This document shows positions 43,589-50,980 of a DNA stretch of 63,911 nt, piece after piece. The position numbers and the translations under genes were made by a program. Under the pieces are notes generated by a model. That model was not told the origin of the DNA. It saw only the letters and a list, made by a program, of their open reading frames with translations, and ran no database searches. Where the stretch lies: positions 1 to 63,911 of the IMG/VR virus record IMGVR_UViG_3300021437_000017. One strand, given 5' to 3'. Origin of the DNA: a virus. Within the stretch, counting starts at the first letter, position 1. Every line of letters begins with the position of its first letter.

Positions 43589-44176
43589 ATGGACCCAAAT
43601 AGCAAGTCGATCTTTACCTCAGTCACGTTCTGGGGCATCGCGCTCGGGCTTTTGTCCCAAGTGGCATCCCGTCTCGGCTGGTACTTCCCTGGGGACATTA
43701 CCGGGCTTGCAAATGACATTTCCGGCGTTGCAGGGGCGCTGATCGGCATCTGGGGCAGGATTTCGGCAACTCAGGCCGTTCACCTAATCAGTCCGGGAAA
43801 CCAGTCAGGACGGGCCGATATTCGCTTCCTGGTGGCCGTGGCAGCGATCAGCATTGCCGCGTGCGCCGTTACCCCTCAAACGCCAGCGCAGGACGTGTAC
43901 GCCATTCAGGGCGATTATGCAGCGGCGCTATCTGTAGCGGTGGCCTACAAGCAGCTCCCGGCCTGTGGGCAGCCTACCTCGCCGGTGCTTTGCTCGGATA
44001 AAGCGGTAGTTGCCAAGTTACAGGCGGCCGATGATGCCGCCTACGCAGCCCTGACCGCAGCGCAGAACATCGTCAGGACGCCCGGCGCGGGCCTGAACGC
44101 GCAGACTGCTATCACCGCGGCTAACCAAGCGGTGCAGGCGCTTATTACCATTACGTCAACCTTGGGAGTGAAATAA
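43589..44176 (+). CDS. Holin-like domain fused to lipoprotein-like domain
   Basis: The protein has 195 residues. Residues 1-65 (SVTFWGIALGLLSQVASRLG, then GVAGALIGIWGRISATQ) match small phage holin-family proteins that usually stand alone. Residues 70-95 form a second hydrophobic segment ending in a lipobox-like IAAC, followed by a helical periplasmic-type domain (QTPAQDVYAIQGDYAAALSV). The second half resembles separate small lipoproteins of other phages. The open frame is continuous, so this is either a fusion or a case of an internal start. Confidence 0.6.
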   Translation: MDPNSKSIFTSVTFWGIALGLLSQVASRLGWYFPGDITGLANDISGVAGALIGIWGRISATQAVHLISPGNQSGRADIRFLVAVAAISIAACAVTPQTPAQDVYAIQGDYAAALSVAVAYKQLPACGQPTSPVLCSDKAVVAKLQAADDAAYAALTAAQNIVRTPGAGLNAQTAITAANQAVQALITITSTLGVK

Positions 44177-44394
44177 TGGACCCACTAACGCTTGCCGCAT
44201 TCGCAATCAAGGCGCTCGAAATCGTTCCGCAGCTTATTACGGCTGGATTGGACGTTCAGGCGCATATTCGTCAATCAACCACCGCATTGCAGGGAATGCA
44301 GACCGAGAAGCGCGATCCAAACGACGCCGAGTGGGCGGCGCTTAACGCCACGATTGCGGAAATGAGGAAGGAACTGCACGCGCCCGGAACTTAG
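44176..44394 (+). CDS. Small helical protein at the end of the lysis cluster
   Basis: This 72-residue protein (MDPLTLAAFAIKALEIVPQL...) has an amphipathic N-terminal half and a charged C-terminal helix. Its ATG overlaps the preceding stop by one base. It is the last gene before two terminators. Function is unknown. Confidence 0.6.
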   Translation: MDPLTLAAFAIKALEIVPQLITAGLDVQAHIRQSTTALQGMQTEKRDPNDAEWAALNATIAEMRKELHAPGT

Positions 44395-44452
44395 CCGGCA
44401 CCCTCCTCGCCGGTCCTGCCCGTCGCCTGCCAACAAACGCTCCCCGAAACAA

Positions 44453-44479
44453 AGCGCCCGACCTTTTGAGCCGGGCGCT
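44453..44479 (+). terminator. Hairpin after the lysis genes
   Basis: An 8-bp stem AGCGCCCG/CGGGCGCT with an 11-nt loop lies 58 bases after the last stop. The T-run is weak and displaced, so this may act mainly as a 3' end stabiliser. The next 180 bases (to 44660) hold no gene. Confidence 0.5.
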
Positions 44480-44661
44480 GACCTACCGAAAATTTTAATC
44501 AAATTTGAATAACACTCAAGATAAGTGACGGTATTTCAACCGTTGCTGCATTGAGTCTTGCGGCGAGACAGTTAGCGCATGATGGACTCCGCTAGAAATT
44601 AAAGATTGATGGAATGCGCCAAAAATTATGCGCTTGGTAAATGCTTTAGTCAATAGGCAAC

Positions 44662-44697
44662 AACCCGTCAGGCTTCGCTCAACCTGACGGGTTTTTT
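44662..44697 (+). terminator. Strong intrinsic terminator of the lysis operon
   Basis: An 11-bp perfect stem AACCCGTCAGG/CCTGACGGGTT closes a 10-nt loop and runs into six T residues on the + strand. It overlaps the 3' end of the opposing gene at 44679. On the - strand the T-run is lacking, so it is mainly a + strand terminator. Confidence 0.85.
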
Positions 44698-44864
44698 ATC
44701 CATTCTGGCGACAATTTCGCGTGAATTCTGCATAGCTTTTTACCGGATTCAGTCACGAATGAAGCGCGGAACGGGCATGTACCGCCATTAGGTCTATACC
44801 ATTTTGGCGTAGTTGCGGCCTCGCAAATCGGATAGGATATCCGCTTTCTGATCAGTTTATTCAC
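44679..44864 (-). CDS. Small Cys-containing protein, last gene of the leftward operon
   Basis: This 61-residue product starts at GTG with a strong ribosome site (aaggaggt). It has three Cys and two His (PICEAA, GTCPFRA, KLCRIHAK), a possible zinc knuckle. Its last codons overlap the stem of the opposing terminator. Function is unknown. Confidence 0.6.
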   Translation of the reverse strand: MNKLIRKRISYPICEAATTPKWYRPNGGTCPFRASFVTESGKKLCRIHAKLSPEWIKNPSG

Positions 44865-44888
44865 GTCAGCAACCTCCTTGTTGGTTTT

Positions 44889-45113
44889 TTACTTCTTGAA
44901 CCAATAGGTGCGCAACCCGCGCGCCCACGAATAGGCGTAGACGAAACACAAAGCCAAGATGCCCCATTGTTCGGCTTTCCATGTGGCCCAGAACCAAAAT
45001 GGTTGCCGCGCAAGCCCAAAAATACATGCCCATTTCCGCCAAGACTCACGCGAATCTTGGCTTAGAAATACTGCGGTTACTCCACAAATAGCAATCCCGA
45101 GTTGGTCGATCAT
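44889..45113 (-). CDS. Small membrane protein
   Basis: This 74-residue product starts at MIDQLGIAICGVTAV. It has three hydrophobic segments (residues about 3-16, 29-44 and 49-62) and a basic end. An upstream in-frame start at 45125 is possible. Function is unknown. Confidence 0.5.
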   Translation of the reverse strand: MIDQLGIAICGVTAVFLSQDSRESWRKWACIFGLARQPFWFWATWKAEQWGILALCFVYAYSWARGLRTYWFKK

Positions 45114-45146
45114 GCCAGCAACCAATGCAGCGCGTAGCCAAGCACC

Positions 45147-45401
45147 TCAGTAGTAATTCCATTCCTTAGGAGCATCTCCGTAAAGCATTTCAGATATGAA
45201 CCAATTTGGAGGATTGATGTTTAATTTTGAGATATTCCCAATTACTATGTGCGCGCCAGAATAGTGATTCAATAACCCAATCTTCAACTCGCCGTGGCTT
45301 CGAGAATCTGCGATGCTGGCGTATGTGTGATTGTTGCAGTGTACTGCGATAGGAAGATCGGGGAAAGACAAAAGCAATCTTGCAAGATCGTGAGAATTCA
45401 T
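45147..45401 (-). CDS. Hypothetical early protein
   Basis: This 84-residue protein starts at MNSHDLARLLLSFPDLPIAV, coupled by ATGA to the upstream gene. The N-terminal helix followed by FPDLPIAVHCNNHTY resembles a family of small phage proteins of unknown role. No membrane segment or metal site is visible. Confidence 0.6.
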   Translation of the reverse strand: MNSHDLARLLLSFPDLPIAVHCNNHTYASIADSRSHGELKIGLLNHYSGAHIVIGNISKLNINPPNWFISEMLYGDAPKEWNYY

Positions 45402-45535
45402 ATCGTAATCCAATGGAGTAAGTAGCCTAGCGCCCCGCAGATTATCATCACTGCAACGCACAGCCATGCGTATGCAGCGCAGCGCTCATCTTCGGATTGA
45501 TGCTCGGGGCTGCGGCCCTGAAGGTTGGTGGTCAT
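45398..45535 (-). CDS. Small single-helix membrane protein
   Basis: This 45-residue product starts MTTNLQGRSPEHQSEDE: an acidic N-terminus and one membrane segment (YAWLCVAVMIICGALGYLLH). ATGA overlaps link it to both neighbours. Confidence 0.5.
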   Translation of the reverse strand: MTTNLQGRSPEHQSEDERCAAYAWLCVAVMIICGALGYLLHWITI

Positions 45536-45603
45536 CTTATGTTCCACGCCACAAATAGAAAGATGGCTATCAGAACTGCATAGCCGATGATGTCGGCTGT
45601 CAT
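45532..45603 (-). CDS. Tiny membrane peptide (23 residues)
   Basis: The product, MTADIIGYAVLIAIFLFVAW plus three residues, is a single hydrophobic helix. It has an excellent ribosome site (aaggag, 5 nt spacing) that lies inside the end of the upstream gene, and its stop overlaps the next ATG (ATGA). Both facts support translation despite the small size. Confidence 0.5.
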   Translation of the reverse strand: MTADIIGYAVLIAIFLFVAWNIR

Positions 45604-45605
45604 GG

Positions 45606-45740
45606 CTACTCCTTCCCCGCATCAGCGGGCTTGTTGGCGAGGGCATCAATTGTGGCATCGGCAACTGCGCCAATTAATTGCGCTACCACGTCGGAAGGGC
45701 TGCGCGTGGCTATGAAGGGGCCGTTTAAGTTGTCTGCCAT
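45606..45740 (-). CDS. Small hypothetical early protein
   Basis: This 44-residue product starts at MADNLNGPFIATRSPSDVV and has an Ala-rich helical end. The start has only a weak ribosome site and overlaps the upstream gene by 16 bases. Its end carries the ribosome site of the 23-residue membrane peptide. Confidence 0.4.
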   Translation of the reverse strand: MADNLNGPFIATRSPSDVVAQLIGAVADATIDALANKPADAGKE

Positions 45741-45952
45741 CCGAATCTTCTGATTATTGGTATTTTTGGTAATTCCAGCTCTACCTGCTCGTATCTCACG
45801 CACGTAGCGTTCATGGCGAGGTTCTGCTCTCTAAGGATGGCATTCTCCGCTTGGCAGGCTGCCAGCTCACGTTCGAGCTTTCGACACATTGAAAGCAATC
45901 GTTCCGCAGTTGCGCCAATCACGATTTCATCAGTCCTCGGCGTGTCACTCAT
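45725..45952 (-). CDS. Small coiled-coil protein of the MSDTPRTDE type
   Basis: This 75-residue product begins MSDTPRTDEIVIGATAERLL and continues as a coiled coil (CRKLERELAACQAENAILRE). Short phage proteins with this start are common in early operons; their function is not known to me. It is coupled by ATGA. Confidence 0.65.
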   Translation of the reverse strand: MSDTPRTDEIVIGATAERLLSMCRKLERELAACQAENAILREQNLAMNATCVRYEQVELELPKIPIIRRFGWQTT

Positions 45953-46314
45953 TTTTCATCCTCCAGTGCGCGGATTCGTTTAGCAGAAGTTTGATCCCAC
46001 CCATCACAGATTTTCGCGCACCGCTCCCGTTCCTCCCTGCGAGCGGTTGCGAGTTCGGCCTCAAGCCTGTTCATCTCAGCCATTGTGTCTTTCATGTATT
46101 CATAAAAATCGCGCTCAAGCTCAATCGCGTGCAGGGCTTGGTTACAAAGAGAATGCAAATATCCGCGCGTTAATCTGATTCTCCAATCCTCAATCTGTTC
46201 CGCACTCAGCGGCAGCTTGCTCGGGGCCGCAGCAGGCACAGGCTCGGCTTGATTTCGCGTCGTGCTGCCGATAGACGACGACACCTGCGGCGCTGCGGTT
46301 TTCTTTTCGCTCAT
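45949..46314 (-). CDS. Hypothetical early protein with helical C-terminal half
   Basis: This 121-residue product starts MSEKKTAAPQVSSS. The N-terminal 40 residues look disordered; the rest is helical with EAELATARREERERCAKIC near the end. It is linked by ATGA overlaps to both neighbours. Confidence 0.55.
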   Translation of the reverse strand: MSEKKTAAPQVSSSIGSTTRNQAEPVPAAAPSKLPLSAEQIEDWRIRLTRGYLHSLCNQALHAIELERDFYEYMKDTMAEMNRLEAELATARREERERCAKICDGWDQTSAKRIRALEDEK

Positions 46315-46517
46315 TTCGTATCCTCCAAGCATTGATTGATCCTACGCGCGAGCATCTTGGCGAATTGGCGGGTGAGTGCGAATGTAAAACCTAATTTGCC
46401 CTTTCCCGGCCATATACCAATCCTCACGCTTTTGGTGTCATGCGTTGCGATTGACGCGTACGGATAGACGCCCACCTTGTGCGTGCAATAGACTACGGTT
46501 GGCTTATGCTTGGCCAT
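46311..46517 (-). CDS. Hypothetical small basic protein
   Basis: This 68-residue product starts MAKHKPTVVYCTHKVGVYPY: a small beta-rich part then a basic C-terminal helix. Its ATG overlaps the upstream stop by one base (TGATG). A longer in-frame start would cover the upstream gene. Confidence 0.55.
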   Translation of the reverse strand: MAKHKPTVVYCTHKVGVYPYASIATHDTKSVRIGIWPGKGKLGFTFALTRQFAKMLARRINQCLEDTK

Positions 46518-46714
46518 CACCCACCACCTTGGCTCGCCAGAAACTTGTTCAGTCGCTTGATGCGCGTCTGATTGTAGCTGATGATGCTCGCGGCAAACTC
46601 CTGCCCAGTGTGCGCTTCGAGCAACTTGCGCTCGGCTTCGTCCAGTTCGCGCGCCGCGAGTTCTTTCGGCGTCGGCGCGGGCCAGATGTTGTAGAGCCAA
46701 GTGCGGAGGTTCAT
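46517..46714 (-). CDS. Hypothetical small protein next to the recombinase gene
   Basis: This 65-residue product starts MNLRTWLYNIWPAPTPKELA and is then helical (ARELDEAERKLLEAHTGQEF). It is coupled by ATGA to the recombinase gene. Similar small proteins accompany Sak4-like genes in other phages, possibly as partners; this is inference. Confidence 0.55.
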   Translation of the reverse strand: MNLRTWLYNIWPAPTPKELAARELDEAERKLLEAHTGQEFAASIISYNQTRIKRLNKFLASQGGG

Positions 46715-47733
46715 GCTGCCGCCTTGCGCTTCGTTAAAACGGTGTCGATCCACGTATGACAGCGCGGCAGATCGGCTTCAAGGATTAGCGATAAGCGTTC
46801 TACCTTCGCGGCTTTCTTGAGCGCGTCGATGTTTATTCCGTTGTCGGTGCAACGGGCTTCGAGTGCGAGCGCTTCTTCTGGCGCGATGTAGGGGGCCGCA
46901 GACGATCCCGGTTGGCTAGCACTACCTTTCGGCCCTAAGTCAGATACGTTCTCTGAAGTGGCCGGGATCGTCGCGGCTTTCGGTGATCCGCCAGCAGCCC
47001 ATGCAGCGAGGCGCTTCCCGGATTCCTCGGTGATTGGCTTGTCCAACGGGAAAAGTGATCTGTGTTGCTCTTGCAGTTTGATCGGATGCGGAATACCAGG
47101 ATGCGATGCCATGAGCAGGAAACTTGCGGTTAACTCGTAAGGCATGTTCTTCTCGCATACCGGCATCCATCCATCAAGCCCGATTGCGGACTTCTTCGGA
47201 ACGATCTCCATTTTACCTTGCGCGTTCTTGACCATCTCGATCTTTTCTTCTGCCCGGAAGCACAGAATCAAGTGTGCGCGCACTTGTAGCAATTTCTGGA
47301 TCATCGCCTTATGTGCCATCTTGGGCTTGATCCAGCTTGCCATCTTCACGCGCTCGCGCTTGCCGTAATCGTCGCCAGCCATGCGGGTAAGTTCGTCGTC
47401 AGCCCAATCGAGGATTCCGCCGTCTCCGGCCCATTCGTGAGAACAGGAATCCACCACGATCACCGGATATCCGGCCTTGTCAGCAGCCATGATCGCCTCA
47501 GCGTAAGCATCAGGTCGGAAAGGCGGCTTGAGGTCGCCATGGTCAAAGTTGAACTGGTCGGCGTAGTGCTTCGCGCGTCCTGCCTCGGTGTCGATAACCG
47601 CAAATGGCTTATCACCGCAGATTCCGCTGGCGAGCCGCATCGCCGTATAGGTCTTGCCGCTGCCGCTGGCTCCTATCAGCCCAATAATCAGCCCGACGTT
47701 CTCTCTGGTCGCCTTGCGGAAAGTGAAGCTCAT
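46711..47733 (-). CDS. Sak4-like RecA-fold ATPase (recombinase)
   Basis: This 340-residue protein has Walker A in GLIGASGSGKTYTA and Walker B in VIVVDSCSHEW, with FAVIDTEAGRAKHYAD between. Sak4-type ATPases are phage single-strand annealing or strand-exchange proteins. The C-terminal 90 residues after the core look flexible, as is typical. It is paired with a RecE-like nuclease gene through a 4-nt overlap, forming a phage recombination module. Confidence 0.8.
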   Translation of the reverse strand: MSFTFRKATRENVGLIIGLIGASGSGKTYTAMRLASGICGDKPFAVIDTEAGRAKHYADQFNFDHGDLKPPFRPDAYAEAIMAADKAGYPVIVVDSCSHEWAGDGGILDWADDELTRMAGDDYGKRERVKMASWIKPKMAHKAMIQKLLQVRAHLILCFRAEEKIEMVKNAQGKMEIVPKKSAIGLDGWMPVCEKNMPYELTASFLLMASHPGIPHPIKLQEQHRSLFPLDKPITEESGKRLAAWAAGGSPKAATIPATSENVSDLGPKGSASQPGSSAAPYIAPEEALALEARCTDNGINIDALKKAAKVERLSLILEADLPRCHTWIDTVLTKRKAAA

Positions 47734-48623
47734 AGCGGCACGCCTCCTTTTAATTCTTCCTCGCTGAACTTGCTATTCGCTTCCTGTTCCGCGAATCGCT
47801 GTTCTTCCCACGGCATCGGCTCGGCGTGGCAGATTCGATCCGGGTAGGCTGGCCAATAGCCGTTTGCAAGGCACTCTTTCCATATCCCGACCGCGCGCCA
47901 CATCTTGCGAGTTGCCAGATCGTCCCATGCTGGCGAGAGACAGATCAACGAACAGGCGTAAGGATAGCTCTGTTCCTGCACCAGATGCACGCAGCGGGGC
48001 GGCATGTCATCAGGTGACAGGGTAGCTACCCCTTTTTCGTAGAACACTGTGGCGGCGTCATAGGACGGCAATTGAGTGCGAATCCAGGACTCCGGGTTAG
48101 CGGTTCCGGCGGTCGTTTTATAACTCAGAATCAGCCCGTAATCGGCGGTCAGCCAGTCAGGACGAATCTTGCAACGCACTCCGTCAAGATCAAAAATCAC
48201 CGTCTCCTCTGGTAGGCCAGTATCGAATACGTTAGAGATTTCGCTGTTGGCGATGTATTCCTTGGCGGTTTTGACCATCGCTTCGACTTCTGGCAATTTG
48301 TGCGCGAGGATTGGCAGCTTGCCAGCCGCCCGCGCTTCGTCGCGCTGTTCCTTCGCGGCTTTGGCGCGCCAGTCGTCGGCTTCGATCATGACTAGTCCGA
48401 CGTGGCCGCCTTCGAGCAGGAGCGCATGGGCATAAGTCCCGAGGTCCATCTTGCTCGAATCCTCGCGCTCGCGGTTTGGGTTAAGCCAACTGTCAGTCCA
48501 CGCGTGCAGCGGACTGGCCGACAGGATCGTATGGCACATGCCAGAAGAAAAGGCGGAAATGGCCAGATATTGAGCCATGCTCATGTCGGCGTAGAGTCCT
48601 GGCACAACTTCGTTCGCGCTCAT
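47730..48623 (-). CDS. RecE/Cas4-like PD-(D/E)XK exonuclease
   Basis: This 297-residue protein starts MSANEVVPGLYADMSM. The order SPLHAWTDSWLNP, DLGTYAHALLLEG, then VIFDLDGVRCKIRPDWLT (catalytic Asp in RPDW) and LILSYKTT (with Lys of the E/D-x-K position) matches the RecE C-terminal nuclease family. It would resect DNA ends to feed the neighbouring recombinase. In the last motif the usual D-x-K is S-Y-K, which may reflect divergence. Confidence 0.8.
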   Translation of the reverse strand: MSANEVVPGLYADMSMAQYLAISAFSSGMCHTILSASPLHAWTDSWLNPNREREDSSKMDLGTYAHALLLEGGHVGLVMIEADDWRAKAAKEQRDEARAAGKLPILAHKLPEVEAMVKTAKEYIANSEISNVFDTGLPEETVIFDLDGVRCKIRPDWLTADYGLILSYKTTAGTANPESWIRTQLPSYDAATVFYEKGVATLSPDDMPPRCVHLVQEQSYPYACSLICLSPAWDDLATRKMWRAVGIWKECLANGYWPAYPDRICHAEPMPWEEQRFAEQEANSKFSEEELKGGVPL

Positions 48624-48844
48624 ACTCTGCTCCGCTCGCCGCGCTCCATGTTGCACATGCTGACGTAATCGCTGAAATCTGGGCCGTTATGCCGGAGGGC
48701 CACGCAGGTTTCAACTGAAACATTCCAGCACTCGCGCCCGTTTAGCCAGTCATCCCCGCGCTTCCTGACCGCTTCGGCAGGATGGTATTGCACGACAGCG
48801 GCAGGATGCTTCTTGACGATCTTTTTGTAATCGTGTGCGCTCAT
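48620..48844 (-). CDS. Hypothetical early protein
   Basis: This 74-residue product (MSAHDYKKIVKKHPAAVVQY...) is coupled by ATGA to the nuclease gene downstream and overlaps the upstream gene by 4. Two Cys are present but no clear metal site. Function is unknown. Confidence 0.6.
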   Translation of the reverse strand: MSAHDYKKIVKKHPAAVVQYHPAEAVRKRGDDWLNGRECWNVSVETCVALRHNGPDFSDYVSMCNMERGERSRV

Positions 48845-49020
48845 GCCGCCCCCTCCTTGGCCTTGCGCTTCGTGTAGACACGAGGTTTCTGGTTAATCGC
48901 CGCGATGATCTTCGGCAGGTCAAGTAGCTCGATAGTCTGCTCATAACATTTCACGACCAACCCTTGATCTCCAGCATCTTTTGAATCGAAAATTTCTTCA
49001 ACTGTAACTCTGAATGCCAT
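48841..49020 (-). CDS. Hypothetical early protein
   Basis: This 59-residue product starts at MAFRVTVEEIFDSKDAGDQG with ribosome site aaggag; the longer in-frame version has none. A beta-rich start is followed by a basic tail (KPRVYTKRKAKEGAA). Function is unknown. Confidence 0.6.
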   Translation of the reverse strand: MAFRVTVEEIFDSKDAGDQGLVVKCYEQTIELLDLPKIIAAINQKPRVYTKRKAKEGAA

Positions 49021-49098
49021 TTCATCTCCTTGTAAAAAGTCGGCGCGGGTTCGGGAACCCTCCCTCTCGGCCACGTGAGCCGGCAGTCCCGCGCCAGG

Positions 49099-49308
49099 TC
49101 ATTTCGGTGGTTTTGGCAATGGCATCCAATGCGTAGGACTGATAATGTGATATCGTCCTTGCCATCTGCCTTTTCCGGTTTGCGTGTAACCGTAATAGGC
49201 AATCTGCACAAAATCAGAAAATACTAGATAGTGCGGCCCATTCTCATACCATTTTTTTGGATCAAAGATCGGAATAGGACAAGTCTCAATTGATTGCCAT
49301 TCACTCAT
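49099..49308 (-). CDS. DUF551-type small phage protein
   Basis: This 69-residue product starts MSEWQSIETCPIP and ends PTHWMPLPKPPK, the signature of DUF551 proteins (W at both ends, HWMPLPKPP at the end). These are common in phage early regions; their function is not known. It overlaps the upstream gene by 8 bases. Confidence 0.8.
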   Translation of the reverse strand: MSEWQSIETCPIPIFDPKKWYENGPHYLVFSDFVQIAYYGYTQTGKGRWQGRYHIISPTHWMPLPKPPK

Positions 49309-50062
49309 CGCGCTCAATCCTCACTCTCATCTCGCCCTCGCGGTCACGATAAATATGTTCTTCCTCATCCGCCTGCCGCTTTGCCGCGCGGTAGCACTGC
49401 GAGCAAAGGTCGAGATACTGCGCTGGCCCGACTCCGCATTCACGGCATAGGGGTGCCGCAGCGTTCGTAGGCTGGCCAGCCGTTCCGGTAGTCTCCGCAA
49501 TGGGATTCCCCGGTGACGGGTTCTGTTCCTGCGACGCTGCGGCATTCGACGCAGCTGCGAGCATGGCTTTGAACACCCTGCCGCATACATATTGATAGCT
49601 TCTACCGTGTGATAGCATTTGCAACGCTTCACGCAGTTCGTCGGCGCCACGATTTAGCATCTCGCCATCCGGCACGACCGCAACCGGCTCGGCGTGTTGT
49701 TTACCTATCGGTCGCCAATACTCGCAATCAATCTTTCCTTTTCCCTCGGCCAAAAGTTTGTGCGCATAGACACAAATCTCTGGCATGTTGTCGTCTATCA
49801 CGCAACCGTCAGGCTCGAATCCGTCAGGCATGTTCTCAATGTCGCAATGACAGCCATACTTTACCGCAACCGTCTCGGTGGGGAGGGTGGCGAGCGCATC
49901 GCGTGCAATCTTACGCATATAGTCGCGCTCGCCATTGCTGCCATACTCGACACCATAGGTTGACGGCAGTCCCTCGCGAGATTTGACTGGTGGAAATTCT
50001 CCAAACCATCGCTCAATTCTTTGAAGCGCCTCGACCAGCCGCGCGTTGATGTCGTTGCTCAT
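49301..50062 (-). CDS. Hypothetical early protein with C-terminal zinc ribbon
   Basis: This 253-residue protein has a helical N-terminal half of unknown type, a low-complexity linker (residues 168-200) and a zinc-ribbon-like module, LCRECGVG followed by LCSQCYRAA (CxxC...CxxC), then a charged tail. It may bind nucleic acid. It is coupled to the upstream small gene by ATGA. Confidence 0.6.
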   Translation of the reverse strand: MSNDINARLVEALQRIERWFGEFPPVKSREGLPSTYGVEYGSNGERDYMRKIARDALATLPTETVAVKYGCHCDIENMPDGFEPDGCVIDDNMPEICVYAHKLLAEGKGKIDCEYWRPIGKQHAEPVAVVPDGEMLNRGADELREALQMLSHGRSYQYVCGRVFKAMLAAASNAAASQEQNPSPGNPIAETTGTAGQPTNAAAPLCRECGVGPAQYLDLCSQCYRAAKRQADEEEHIYRDREGEMRVRIERDE

Positions 50063-50226
50063 TCAACCGACTCCCTATCTTTTTGCCAGTTAATACCGCG
50101 CGACCACCTGATGTGATGGTAGATCGCCATGATCAGCAGCCCGGCGCTGAATGCTGAGAACATCAGCGCGGCATAAGTCATGTCGGGCCATGCGATGAGC
50201 GTTAATGCAAGCTGGCTACAGGTCAC
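50059..50226 (-). CDS. Small membrane protein, first gene of the leftward operon
   Basis: This 55-residue product starts at GTG with ribosome site aaagga. A membrane segment (YAALMFSAFSAGLLIMAIYH) is followed by a basic soluble end (HIRWSRGINWQKDRE). A longer in-frame version lacks a ribosome site and runs into the promoter region. It is the first gene downstream of the leftward promoter at 50282-50311. Confidence 0.6.
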   Translation of the reverse strand: MTCSQLALTLIAWPDMTYAALMFSAFSAGLLIMAIYHHIRWSRGINWQKDRESVE

Positions 50227-50281
50227 GATGTTCCTTTCTGCGGCACTTTCGACTGGCCGCTGGTTGCGAGGTGATATGCCT

Positions 50282-50311
50282 AGACTACTGCCAATCGGCA
50301 ATATGTGTCAA
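50282..50311 (-). promoter_or_regulatory. Leftward early promoter (PL-like) with operator
   Basis: On the - strand: TTGACA (50311-50306), 18-nt spacer, TAGTCT (50287-50282). The spacer holds TGCCGATTGGCA, an imperfect palindrome with TGCC/GGCA arms. Design and operator match the rightward promoter at 50476-50505. It would drive 50226 down to 44679, including the recombination genes. Confidence 0.75.
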
Positions 50312-50314
50312 GAA

Positions 50315-50473
50315 CTATTTTTGCAAGGGGATAATGCGGGGCGGGGAAGGGATTGCCCACTGTTTGCCGATTTTGATTGCGCCATGGATGCGGTCTTTGG
50401 CGCAAAGCAACTTGATACGGGCGCGGGATAGATTGAGCCGATGCGCGGCTTCGGTAGCGGAAAGATATTTCAT
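50315..50473 (-). CDS. 52-residue helix-turn-helix protein in repressor position
   Basis: This product begins MKYLSATEAAHRLNLSRARI and reads as a compact MerR/excisionase-type HTH: Y-L-S-A-T-E-A-A (helix 1), L-S-R-A-R-I (helix 2) and IKIGKQWAIP (wing). It lies between PL-like and PR-like promoters and is transcribed leftward from its own overlapping promoter, the place of cI in lambda. Its ATG is 7 nt after the -10 box, with no ribosome site. It may be the repressor, or an excisionase-like regulator. Confidence 0.75.
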   Translation of the reverse strand: MKYLSATEAAHRLNLSRARIKLLCAKDRIHGAIKIGKQWAIPSPPRIIPLQK

Positions 50474-50475
50474 AG

Positions 50476-50505
50476 TTGACATGATAAGCCGATTGGCAAT
50501 AGACT
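50476..50505 (+). promoter_or_regulatory. Rightward early promoter (PR-like) with operator
   Basis: TTGACA (50476-50481), an 18-nt spacer and TAGACT (50500-50505). The spacer carries GCCGATTGGCA at the same offset as in PL. It faces and overlaps the promoter of the 52-residue HTH gene, so one operator can control both. The transcript has a leader of about 125 nt before the first clear gene at 50639. Confidence 0.75.
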
Positions 50506-50510
50506 GTCAA
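50481..50510 (-). promoter_or_regulatory. Maintenance-type promoter (PRM-like) of the HTH gene
   Basis: On the - strand: TTGACA (50510-50505), 18-nt spacer, TATCAT (50486-50481), then 7 nt to ATG 50473. The spacer contains GCCAATCGGC, the reverse view of the PR operator. TTGACA and its inverse at the two ends (50476 and 50505) make the whole 35-bp element nearly symmetric. Confidence 0.75.
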
Positions 50511-50638
50511 TTGGTGGTGCGGCATGGAAGGACATGCACGGTAGCGAGGCATGAGTGAAGTCGAATACATCTCATGCACTGTTCGACATCAGGTATCAAG
50601 CCCTGACGCCACCCCACGAAATTTTAGACGGAGGTAAC

Positions 50639-50980
50639 ATGGCACAATTGGAAAGCGTCACCTTTACCGGAGCCGATGCAGGCAAAGTTACGCCGGACAA
50701 AGTAACCTATGAGAACGTAACGCCTGGTCTAATCACCGCATTGCATCTTGGCATCAAGATCAGCGAAATCAAGAGCGCCTGTCCCGAACTCGAAGCGGCA
50801 TGTAATCGCAAGATCGACGCGGCGGAAAACTTCGCCAACCTGTGCAAGTTGGTCGCGCTGAAATCCGGGATTGATGCGAGCGTGCTATCGACCTATATCA
50901 CGGCAGTCTGCAACGAAACGCTGGCGAAGAAAGAAAAACAGGCCGAACAGTTGTCACTGCTATTCGAGGAAATGGCATAA
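50639..50980 (+). CDS. Early rightward protein, unknown
   Basis: This 113-residue product starts at MAQLESVTFTGADAG with ribosome site ggaggt. The central helices (SACPELEAACNRKIDAAENF) are followed by a charged end (KKEKQAEQLSLLFEEMA). An in-frame upstream extension from GTG 50555 lacks a good ribosome site. It is the first gene of the rightward early operon, where antitermination or Cro-like functions often lie, but I see no HTH. Confidence 0.65.
   Translation: MAQLESVTFTGADAGKVTPDKVTYENVTPGLITALHLGIKISEIKSACPELEAACNRKIDAAENFANLCKLVALKSGIDASVLSTYITAVCNETLAKKEKQAEQLSLLFEEMA

Noticed and set aside
50530-50551. Leader peptide MHGSEA in the PR transcript
   Set aside because: An ATG follows an aagga sequence too closely (about 1-2 nt) for efficient initiation; evidence is too thin to annotate.
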